Shown here: one piece after another, positions 1-5,937 of the stretch
Numbering within the stretch: the first letter of the stretch is position 1
How the letters are laid out: the number at the start of each line of letters is the position of its first letter
From: an uncultured beta proteobacterium
Lineage (GTDB): Bacteria > Pseudomonadota > Gammaproteobacteria > Burkholderiales > Burkholderiaceae_B
Reading direction: 5' to 3'
DNA length: 6,704 nucleotides
Assembly (NCBI GenBank): GCA_903929925.1
Contig: CAIYWO010000306.1
Location: forward strand, 1 to 6,704
Position numbers and translations under genes: made by a program
The notes under the pieces: model-generated
The model's database searches: none
Told to the model about the DNA's origin: nothing
Seen by the model: only the letters and a program-made list of their open reading frames with translations

Positions 1-317
1 CCACCGGAGATGATCGCAGGAATTGCTGCGGCGAAGGTGAGAAGGAAAAAGAATTTCACCAATTCGAAGCCGCTCTTTGTCGCAAGTTCCTCTGCGCCCA
101 TCCAGAAGTTCAAGCCATAGGCCAGGCTATAACCTATAAAGAAGTACGCGATCGTTGAGACGGAAAAATCGACGAGGATCTTGACCAGTGCATTCACCTG
201 GTTTTTTTGCCTGACCGTGCCAAGCTCAAGAAAAGCAAAGCCGGCATGCATCGCGAGAATCATAATTGCGCCCAAGAGGATGAAGAGGGCGTCGATTCCT
301 GTTTTAATGTTTTCCAC
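1..317 (-). CDS. amt: Ammonium transporter (Amt family), N-terminal part, cut by window edge
   Basis: Amt proteins are trimeric inner-membrane channels that take up ammonium. The frame, read leftwards from a GTG at 317-315, is open for 105 codons and leaves the window without a stop. Seen: a first membrane segment at about residues 8-31 with MHAGFAFLELG; the family motif GTVRQKN (33-39) followed by VNALVKILVDFSVSTIAYFFIGYSLAYG (41-68), a second membrane segment; and a third hydrophobic stretch from about 86 with TFAAAIPAIISG (94 onward), where Amt proteins normally continue into a conserved GxxAER motif just outside the window. There is no cleavable signal peptide, as usual for this GFAFLE subgroup and unlike E. 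coli AmtB. GTG is chosen because an in-frame TAA lies eight codons upstream with no ATG between, and a modest GGAA lies 5 bases before it. It is divergent from the dehydrogenase. The intergenic NtrC-like sites fit nitrogen control. No glnK-like gene lies upstream; one could lie beyond the left edge. Confidence 0.9.
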   Translation of the reverse strand, partial: MENIKTGIDALFILLGAIMILAMHAGFAFLELGTVRQKNQVNALVKILVDFSVSTIAYFFIGYSLAYGLNFWMGAEELATKSGFELVKFFFLLTFAAAIPAIISG

Positions 318-335
318 GTTGATTCCGTATAAAAG

Positions 336-350
336 TGGTTAGCTCAACCA
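336..350. repeat. Short inverted repeat TGGTT-N5-AACCA near the amt start
   Basis: The arms TGGTT (336-340) and AACCA (346-350) are perfect complements around a 5-base centre, 19 bp upstream of the amt start codon. It could be an operator or a weak hairpin in the amt leader. Arms of 5 bp occur often by chance, so functional confidence is low. Confidence 0.25.
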
Positions 351-363
351 AACCGGGACTAAA

Positions 364-388
364 ATTTGCGCACCATGTTAGCGCAAAT
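364..388. promoter_or_regulatory. Perfect 8-bp inverted repeat containing a weaker NtrC-like site
   Basis: ATTTGCGC (364-371) and GCGCAAAT (381-388) are perfect complements separated by 9 bases. Within it, 369-385 agrees with the NtrC consensus TGCACCA-N3-TGGTGCA at 11 of 14 informative positions. Its centre (377) is 73 bp, about seven helical turns, from the centre of the better site at 442-458, so both could face the same side of the DNA. It lies about 60 bp upstream of the amt start codon. The dyad is seen directly; the NtrC assignment is inference. The stronger outer symmetry (GCGC arms) would equally suit a different dimeric repressor. Confidence 0.45.
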
Positions 389-441
389 GCTTGCTGCACA
401 AGGCTTTGAGGCTCGTATTCCATTAGAGTTTTGCTTAGAAA

Positions 442-458
442 TTCACCATTTTGGTGCA
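442..458. promoter_or_regulatory. NtrC (GlnG)-like binding site
   Basis: The 17-mer TTCACCATTTTGGTGCA matches the established NtrC consensus TGCACCA-N3-TGGTGCA at 13 of 14 informative positions; only the second base differs. The core CACCA-N3-TGGTG is a perfect inverted repeat. Its centre is about 133 bp upstream of the amt start codon, a normal enhancer distance for a nitrogen-regulated transporter promoter. It also ends only 24 bp before the ATG of the dehydrogenase, where a bound protein could interfere with or alter that gene's transcription. The match is seen; occupancy by NtrC is inferred from the consensus and the neighbouring amt gene. Confidence 0.6.
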
Positions 459-470
459 ACAAAAATAATC

Positions 471-475
471 AGGAG
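471..475 (+). promoter_or_regulatory. Shine-Dalgarno AGGAG that fixes the dehydrogenase start
   Basis: AGGAG ends 7 bases before the ATG at 483, an ideal spacing. It decides the start in favour of 483 over the upstream TTG (366) and ATG (375) in the same open frame, neither of which is preceded by a purine-rich site. Confidence 0.75.
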
Positions 476-482
476 AGCGGTA

Positions 483-1571
483 ATGCCAAGCACTTATCAA
501 ATCGCAACGATCGAGGGCGACGGGATCGGTCCGGAAGTGTGTCGTTCAGCCGTGACGGTACTGAAAGAGGCTCTCGGAGAGGGGGTTCTGTCATTTGATG
601 ATTTTCCTGGAGGTGCATCGCATTACGTGAAGTCTGGGCAGGTTCTTCCGCCGGATACGTTCGAGGCTTGTAAGACAGCACACGCGATGTTGCATGGTGC
701 CGCGGGCCTGCCGAATGTGACTTACCCGGACGGCACGGAAGTCGGCAACGACTTGCATCTCCAGTTGCGTTTCAAGCTGGACCTCTATGCCAATGTGCGC
801 CCGATTAGGTTGTACCAAGGAGATTTTTCTCCGCTCAAAAATCGTCAAGCTGGTGATATTGACTACGTCATCGTTAGGGAGAACACCGAGGGCTTGTATG
901 CAAGTCGCGGCGCAGGTGTGTTGCTCCGTGGCGAGGTGGCGACAGATACCTTGGTGTTGACTCGAAAGGGGTGTGAGCGCATTGCGCGATTTGCGTTTGA
1001 GTTGTCACGCAAGCGCAATGGAGCACCCTCTGATCACAAACGACGCATGACGGTCTGTGACAAAGCGAATATTTTGCGGAGTTATGCCTTCTTTCGGTCG
1101 GTATGTGATGATGTAGCGGCTGACTACCCGGATGTCGCGATCGACTACGCGTATGTCGATGCCATTACCGTGCACTTGGTCAAACGTCCTGAGTTTTATG
1201 ATGTGATCGTGGCAGAAAATCTGTTTGGCGACATTATTTCTGACTTGGGCGCAGCCACGGTCGGTGGGATGGGGATTGCTCCTTCCGGCGAGCTTGGTGA
1301 TAACCATGGTTTGTTTCAGGGCGCACATGGCTCGGCGCCCGATATCGCTGGTCAAAACATCGCCAGCCCCTTGGCCACAATCTTGTCTGGATCCTTCATG
1401 CTTCGCTGGTTAGGTGACCGGCATTCTGACTCGCGCTTGACCGAGGCAGCCCATCGCGTCGATCGGGCCGTCGAGCTTACTTTGGCTCAGGGCAAGGCAA
1501 TCCCAAGGGATTTGGGCGGGCTAGCCTCCTGCTCTGAAGTGACTCAGGAAATTTGTCGAAATTTGAAGTAG
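483..1571 (+). CDS. NAD-type isocitrate/isopropylmalate dehydrogenase family protein, substrate unassigned
   Basis: At 362 aa it is a full-length beta-decarboxylating dehydrogenase, a cytosolic family that oxidises a 2-hydroxy acid with a neighbouring carboxylate using Mg2+ or Mn2+. Seen: the N-terminal GDGIGPEV (12-19); substrate arginines in LQLR (R96), NVRP (R106) and VREN (R132); the catalytic Tyr139 in NTEGLY and Lys194 in DKAN; the metal-binding aspartates Asp226 (YVDA), Asp250 and Asp254 (FGDIISD); and the cofactor motif HGSAPDIAG (282-290), where Asp287 indicates NAD rather than NADP. The specificity loop just before R96 reads N-D-L-H-L-Q-L and lacks the Ser/Asn pair of isocitrate dehydrogenase, the Glu of LeuB and the Arg of homoisocitrate dehydrogenase, so the substrate cannot be named; tartrate/malate-type or another hydroxy acid is possible. 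The start at 483 agrees with the family N-terminus and an AGGAG. It stands alone between amt and the efflux operon. Family assignment is firm, function open. Confidence 0.93.
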   Translation: MPSTYQIATIEGDGIGPEVCRSAVTVLKEALGEGVLSFDDFPGGASHYVKSGQVLPPDTFEACKTAHAMLHGAAGLPNVTYPDGTEVGNDLHLQLRFKLDLYANVRPIRLYQGDFSPLKNRQAGDIDYVIVRENTEGLYASRGAGVLLRGEVATDTLVLTRKGCERIARFAFELSRKRNGAPSDHKRRMTVCDKANILRSYAFFRSVCDDVAADYPDVAIDYAYVDAITVHLVKRPEFYDVIVAENLFGDIISDLGAATVGGMGIAPSGELGDNHGLFQGAHGSAPDIAGQNIASPLATILSGSFMLRWLGDRHSDSRLTEAAHRVDRAVELTLAQGKAIPRDLGGLASCSEVTQEICRNLK

Positions 1572-1645
1572 TGCGCGGGACCAAGGACGTACTGAGGTTT
1601 ACCCGTATAAAATGACAGGTTCGAGCATAAAGGCTGGGATTTTTC
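1572..1645 (+). other. Short gap before the efflux operon, no terminator seen
   Basis: These 74 bases lie between the dehydrogenase stop and the adaptor start. I see no stem followed by a T-run, so read-through from the dehydrogenase into the efflux genes is possible. The gap contains a -10-like TATAAA and a weak ribosome site: AAAGG at 1629-1633 or, better spaced, GGGA at 1636-1639. Confidence 0.5.
1584..1611 (+). promoter_or_regulatory. Possible weak sigma-70 promoter for the efflux operon
   Basis: TATAAA at 1606-1611 matches five of six -10 positions. With a 16-bp spacer the -35 would be AGGACG (1584-1589), matching only three of six. Such a poor -35 is compatible with an activator-dependent or low-level promoter. 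No clear operator dyad is visible around it. Confidence 0.25.
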
Positions 1646-2791
1646 ATGATCAAAGCGGTAGCGGGTGAAACAATCGTTTTACACAGGTCCTCGTATGTGG
1701 GGCTGCTAAGAAAGATCCTCACCTCGGTATGCCTGTTGGTCGTGACGCCAGTCGTCTTGTCGCAAGGCGCTCCGGCAGGGGCCCTACCCGTGTCGGTCAT
1801 AGAGGTGCGCCCAACTTCCGTGCCAAGCATGATTGAGGTCACTGGACAAGCTGAGGGTGCGAAAGAAACCGAAGTGCGCGCACGGGTAAACGGAATTTTG
1901 CTGCAGCGACTTTTCGTGGAGGGCTCAACGGTTAAGGCGGGTCAACCGCTTTTTCAAATTGATCCCGTTCCTTTCCAAAATGCCTTAGATGAAGCGCAAG
2001 CGCGCGCGAAGCAAACTGAACGGGAAGCTGCACGACTTAAAAAGCTTTTCAGCCAACAAGCAGTTAGTCGGAAAGAATTCGATGATGCAACGTCTTTAAA
2101 CGAGATCGCGCAAGCAACGCTCAAGACCGCCAAACTGAATCTTGCATGGACGACCGTGACGGCCCCCGTTGATGGTGTTTCTGGGCGGGCGTTACGTTCA
2201 GAGGGGCATCTCATCACAAGTACGGGTGATGCGGGCTGGCTCACTTCAATTTATCAAGTTGATCCGATTTGGGTGCGCTTTGGATTGTCCGGTGCGGATG
2301 CCGCACGACTGCCAGCGGGGCGCGCAGATGCTCCGATCGACGCGCCCGTTCAACTGCTCTTGGGTAATGGACAAGCCTATGATCAGATGGGGAAGTTGAA
2401 TTTTCGCTCTGTGTTTATTGATCCTAAGTTAGGGACGCAACAACTAAGAGCCGAGTTTCCGAATCCGCAGCGCAAAATTCTGCCCGGTCAGTTTTTGCGC
2501 GTGAAAATCACGACGGGTACTCTTGATAACGTGTTTCTCGTACCTCAGCGCGCGGTGATTCAAAACGAGCGCGGATATATGGTGTGGACTGTCGGTAGTG
2601 ACAATAAAGTGATCCCGACTCCGTTAAAAATGGGTAACTGGTTGGGACAGAATTGGGTCGTGTTGTCGGGGCTAAAGCCGGGTGATCGCGTTGTCGTCGA
2701 TCAAATTATTAAAATCCGGCCCGGCGCGTCAGTAAACCCTAAGGTTGTTCCGCTTGAGACGCAGCCTCAAGCTCCTAAGGAAACTCGATGA
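1646..2791 (+). CDS. RND efflux periplasmic adaptor (membrane fusion protein, AcrA/MexA/MexE type)
   Basis: It bridges the inner-membrane pump and the outer-membrane channel in the periplasm. The 381 aa length is normal. Domains in order: signal peptide with hydrophobic core at about 24-39 (ILTSVCLLVVTPVVLS), likely cut just before or within QGA and with no lipobox, so probably not lipidated; first lipoyl half at about 76-107 (VRARVNGILLQRLFVEGSTVKAGQPLFQIDP); alpha-helical hairpin about 109-168, rich in Ala, Glu, Lys and Gln; second lipoyl half about 169-190 (TVTAPVDGVSGR); beta-barrel from about 202 (YQVDPIWVRFGLS) to LPGQFLRVKI (279-288); membrane-proximal domain to about 363, with LKPGDRVVVDQ. 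The start is uncertain: ATG 1646 gives a 23-residue n-region, while an in-frame GTG at 1697 would give a more typical signal peptide beginning (M)GLLRK. The stop overlaps the pump start (ATGA), implying translational coupling. Confidence 0.95.
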   Translation: MIKAVAGETIVLHRSSYVGLLRKILTSVCLLVVTPVVLSQGAPAGALPVSVIEVRPTSVPSMIEVTGQAEGAKETEVRARVNGILLQRLFVEGSTVKAGQPLFQIDPVPFQNALDEAQARAKQTEREAARLKKLFSQQAVSRKEFDDATSLNEIAQATLKTAKLNLAWTTVTAPVDGVSGRALRSEGHLITSTGDAGWLTSIYQVDPIWVRFGLSGADAARLPAGRADAPIDAPVQLLLGNGQAYDQMGKLNFRSVFIDPKLGTQQLRAEFPNPQRKILPGQFLRVKITTGTLDNVFLVPQRAVIQNERGYMVWTVGSDNKVIPTPLKMGNWLGQNWVVLSGLKPGDRVVVDQIIKIRPGASVNPKVVPLETQPQAPKETR

Positions 2792-5700
2792 GCCTTTCGA
2801 GTTTTTTTATTGGACGGCCTATTTTTTCGGCCGTTATCTCGATCACGATCGTGATCGCTGGGTTGATGGCCGCACGTGGACTGCCTATTGCTCAGTATCC
2901 GCAAATTGCGCCGCCGACCGTCATTATTACGGCGAACTACCCTGGTGCTTCAACCGAGACCTTGACTCGAACTGTTGCTGGACCCATAGAGGAGCAGCTC
3001 TCTGGTGTCGAAAACCTTTTGTATTTTAATTCTGTTGCACAGTCCAGCGGTACGTTAGTGATTACGGCAACCTTTGAGGTCGGCACAAACATTGATACTG
3101 CGACGGTTAACGTCAATAACCGTGTGAAGATTGCTGAGCCTCGCTTACCTGACGTCGTGCGTCAATATGGTGTCACTGCGCAAAAGCGTTCGAACGATAT
3201 CTTGATGGTCGCTGCGATCACGTCACCTAAAGATGAGTACTCCAATCTCTTCTTGTCAAACTACGCGCTTGTTAATGTACTGGACGAGTTAAAGCGTTTG
3301 CCGGGTGTTGGTGATGCCGCGGTATTAGGCGCAAAAGATTACGCAATGCGTATTTGGTTGATGCCGGACCGTATGGCGCAACTTGGCCTAACGGCCCCGG
3401 ACATTGCTTCTGCAATCGCCGCGCAAAACAAACAGAACGTTGCTGGAAAGATAGGTCAAGAGCCGGCACCGGATGGGCAACAGCTTGTCTACACCGTCAC
3501 GGCTAAGGGACGACTAGCGACGCCCGAGCAATTTGGTGAAATTGTTATTCGGTCGACAGGTGCGGGCGGCGTGTTGCGTTTGAAAGACGTTGCACGCGTT
3601 GAACTCGGTGCGGCGGATTACGATGCAAACACAATGTTGGTCGGTAAGCCCGTTGCGCTGGTAGCGACCTACCTGCAGTCCGGTGCAAATGCGCTTGAAG
3701 TTGCAGAGAGTGTGCGTAAAAAGATGCAGGAACTTGAAAAGAAGTTTCCCCCAGGCATCGAGTATGTCATTCCGTTTGATACGACAAAATTTGTGACGGC
3801 ATCGATTAACGAAGTCATCAAGACGCTTGCTGAGGCAATGGTCTTAGTTGCGCTTGTTGTGTTTGTCTTTTTACAAAACTGGCGTGCGACACTGATCCCG
3901 CTAATCGCGGTTCCAGTATCGTTGATTGGTACGTTTGCTGGGTTGTGGGTGTTTGGCTTCTCGATTAACACCCTAACGCTCTTCGCGATGGTGTTGTCGA
4001 TTGGTATCGTGGTCGATGATGCGATCGTCGTGCTCGAAAACGTTGAGCGTTTGATGGCTGAGCGTCAGTTGTCTCCGAAAGACGCTGCCTACGAGGCGAT
4101 GCGTGAGGTGTCCGGTGCGGTTGTCGCGATCGTGTTAGTGCTGTCTGCGGTATTCATCCCTGTTGCGTTTCTTGGTGGTATTGCCGGTAAGCTCTACCAA
4201 CAATTTGCTGTGACAGTTGCGTTGGCCGTTGTGTTGTCGGGTGTTGTCGCCCTGACGCTTACCCCAGCGCTCTGCGCTGTGCTGCTCAAACCCGGTCACC
4301 ACGAGCCTCGTGCATTTCGCTGGTTTAATCGGGCCTTTTCCTCTTTTACAAATGGGTACACTGGTTTAGTTAAGCACACGTTGCATCACCGTATATTGGG
4401 GGCGTCGGTTTTTGGTGCGATCGTTGTAGGTTGTTTTGTCATGTTCCGAATGGTCCCTGGAGGCTTCGTCCCGCCTGAAGATCAGGGCTATTTAATTAGC
4501 GCACTGGTTTTGCCAGATGGGGCGAGTTTGCAGCGTACGCAACAAACTGGAGATGCTTTTCAAAAGAAAGTTGCGCAGGATCCGGGTGTTGCTCGGGTGT
4601 TCGTGATTGCGGGGAACGACATCATTGGCGGCGGACGCCGCACAAACGCCGGTACGATCTTTATTCCACTTAAAGATTGGGATCAGCGCGAATCCTCCTC
4701 GGATCAACTTGCGAAAAAATTTACCGGTTTGGGCATGACGCTGCCAGACGGAATGGCGTTGGTGTTCAATCCACCACCTATTCGGGGCTTGGGTTCAGCC
4801 GGAGGCTTTGAGTTCTACGTGCAATCAAAAGGCGAACCGTCTGTTGCGAACCTAGCCCTCGTCACCAATAACTTTATTGAAGAGTTAAAGAAGCAGCCAA
4901 AACTAACTGGCATCAATACTTTTTTTAGACCAACATCACCGCAGTTGTATGTTGAGGTTGATGAGGCTAAAGCTCTCTCATTGGGCATTCCTGTAGCGGA
5001 TGTTTATTTCAGCCTTCAGGCGTTGATGGGTTCTCTGTATGTCAACGACTTCAACTTAAATGGGCGCACTTATCGCGTGCAGATGCAAGCGGACTCCCAA
5101 TATCGTGCTACGCCTACTGACCTCGGACAAATCTATGTGCGAGCCGATAATGGCAGCATGGTGCCGATCTCCGCGTTAACCACTGTGTCGACCCTTGTTG
5201 GTCCGGAACAGCTCGAGCGGTTCAATGGTTTTCTTGCAGCGAAGGTGCTTGGAAGCGCGGTTCCTGGTGTGAGCTCAGGTGAGGCGATCGATTTGGTGCA
5301 AGGTGTGGCAAACGCAAGTCTGCCTAATGGTTACGAACTGGCGTGGGCGGGCCAAGCCTATCAGCAGATCCGAACAGGCACCGCTTCCGGACTCGCCTTT
5401 GTATTTGGCATCATCATGGTGTTTTTGATTTTAGCTGCGCAATACGAGCGCTGGTCGTTGCCGATTGCCGTTCTCTTAGCGGTGCCATTCGCATTATTCG
5501 GTGCATTACTTGCAGTTCTCGTGCGATCGATGCCCAATGACATCTATTTTCAAATTGGTTTGATTGTGTTGGTTGGATTGTCTGCCAAGAATGCGATTTT
5601 GATTGTGGAATTCGCAGCGCAAAAGCGAGAGCAAGGTCTCAATAGCTTCGACGCAGCGATGGTCGCAGCCAAGCTGCGGTTCCGACCGATTGTGATGACC

Positions 5701-5937
5701 TCGCTCGCCTTTATTTTAGGGGTCTTCCCCCTAGTCATTTCAACGGGTGCTGGTGCTGCGGCCCGTAAATCAATGGGGACGGGTGTGTTTGGTGGGATGT
5801 TGGTGTCGACCTTCATTGCAACGATATTTGTACCAATGTTCTATACCTGGTTGTCACGCAAGCAAGTAACAGCAAGCCAGCAGACTCTTGAGGTGTCGGG
5901 CGAGGCCGCGGAACGTGATGGTGGAGACAAGCGATGA
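2788..5937 (+). CDS. RND multidrug efflux pump, HAE-1 family inner-membrane permease
   Basis: This is the proton-driven trimeric pump of a tripartite exporter. It has 1049 aa, the usual length, and opens with the family signature FFIGRPIFSAVISI. Twelve membrane segments can be placed at about 11-30, 342-362, 367-388, 394-416, 440-463, 472-500, 536-556, 868-888, 891-913, 919-942, 969-988 and 998-1022, with large periplasmic loops at 31-341 and 557-867. The proton relay is complete: Asp410 and Asp411 (GIVVDDAIVV), Lys934 (LSAKNAILIVEF) and Thr971 (RPIVMTSLAF), matching AcrB D407, D408, K940 and T978. The stretch LFLSNYALVNVLDEL (154-168) and the TNAGTIFIPLKDWDQR region (619-634) look closer to the MexF/OqxB branch than to AcrB. 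Only two of the six AcrB hydrophobic-trap Phe positions are Phe. AAGGA (2777-2781), 6 bases before the ATG, supports the start. It overlaps both neighbours by ATGA. The substrate is unknown. Confidence 0.97.
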   Translation: MSLSSFFIGRPIFSAVISITIVIAGLMAARGLPIAQYPQIAPPTVIITANYPGASTETLTRTVAGPIEEQLSGVENLLYFNSVAQSSGTLVITATFEVGTNIDTATVNVNNRVKIAEPRLPDVVRQYGVTAQKRSNDILMVAAITSPKDEYSNLFLSNYALVNVLDELKRLPGVGDAAVLGAKDYAMRIWLMPDRMAQLGLTAPDIASAIAAQNKQNVAGKIGQEPAPDGQQLVYTVTAKGRLATPEQFGEIVIRSTGAGGVLRLKDVARVELGAADYDANTMLVGKPVALVATYLQSGANALEVAESVRKKMQELEKKFPPGIEYVIPFDTTKFVTASINEVIKTLAEAMVLVALVVFVFLQNWRATLIPLIAVPVSLIGTFAGLWVFGFSINTLTLFAMVLSIGIVVDDAIVVLENVERLMAERQLSPKDAAYEAMREVSGAVVAIVLVLSAVFIPVAFLGGIAGKLYQQFAVTVALAVVLSGVVALTLTPALCAVLLKPGHHEPRAFRWFNRAFSSFTNGYTGLVKHTLHHRILGASVFGAIVVGCFVMFRMVPGGFVPPEDQGYLISALVLPDGASLQRTQQTGDAFQKKVAQDPGVARVFVIAGNDIIGGGRRTNAGTIFIPLKDWDQRESSSDQLAKKFTGLGMTLPDGMALVFNPPPIRGLGSAGGFEFYVQSKGEPSVANLALVTNNFIEELKKQPKLTGINTFFRPTSPQLYVEVDEAKALSLGIPVADVYFSLQALMGSLYVNDFNLNGRTYRVQMQADSQYRATPTDLGQIYVRADNGSMVPISALTTVSTLVGPEQLERFNGFLAAKVLGSAVPGVSSGEAIDLVQGVANASLPNGYELAWAGQAYQQIRTGTASGLAFVFGIIMVFLILAAQYERWSLPIAVLLAVPFALFGALLAVLVRSMPNDIYFQIGLIVLVGLSAKNAILIVEFAAQKREQGLNSFDAAMVAAKLRFRPIVMTSLAFILGVFPLVISTGAGAAARKSMGTGVFGGMLVSTFIATIFVPMFYTWLSRKQVTASQQTLEVSGEAAERDGGDKR

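Larger units (their letters stand above)
318..482. promoter_or_regulatory. Divergent intergenic control region between amt and the dehydrogenase
   Basis: This 165-bp stretch separates two divergent genes and must carry the promoters of both. It holds three inverted repeats (336-350, 364-388, 442-458), two of which resemble NtrC sites, and the Shine-Dalgarno of the dehydrogenase (471-475). No strong sigma-70 promoter was found for either gene. For amt, no GG-N10-GC sigma-54 core with exact spacing was found on the minus strand, so the promoter class of amt stays open. The plus-strand reading frame that crosses this region from 366 is not believed to be coding (see rejected items). Confidence 0.6.

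Noticed and set aside
355..369. Possible sigma-54 promoter on the plus strand (GG at 356-357, TTGC at 366-369, correct N10 spacing)
   Set aside because: Apart from GG and TTGC the -24 element does not match TGGCAC, it overlaps the 364-388 dyad, and the best NtrC-like site would lie downstream of it. Too weak to annotate.
366..482. N-terminal extension of the dehydrogenase from TTG 366 or ATG 375 (39 or 36 extra residues)
   Set aside because: No ribosome site precedes either codon, the extension lies outside the family fold whose first strand begins at MPSTYQIATIEGDG, and it would overlap both NtrC-like sites. AGGAG before ATG 483 is clearly better.
1572..1645. Intrinsic terminator after the dehydrogenase
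   Set aside because: The only pairing seen (CGGG near 1576 with CCCG near 1602) is short, widely spaced and not followed by a T-run.
2803..2828. T-runs at the start of the pump gene as a programmed frameshift or sequencing error
   Set aside because: They simply encode Phe codons of the conserved FFIGRPIFS signature; the frame is intact through all 1049 codons.
3669..5816. Several antisense open frames inside the pump gene
   Set aside because: They mirror the codon pattern of the pump, lack ribosome sites and show no recognisable protein features, whereas the plus-strand product is unmistakable.
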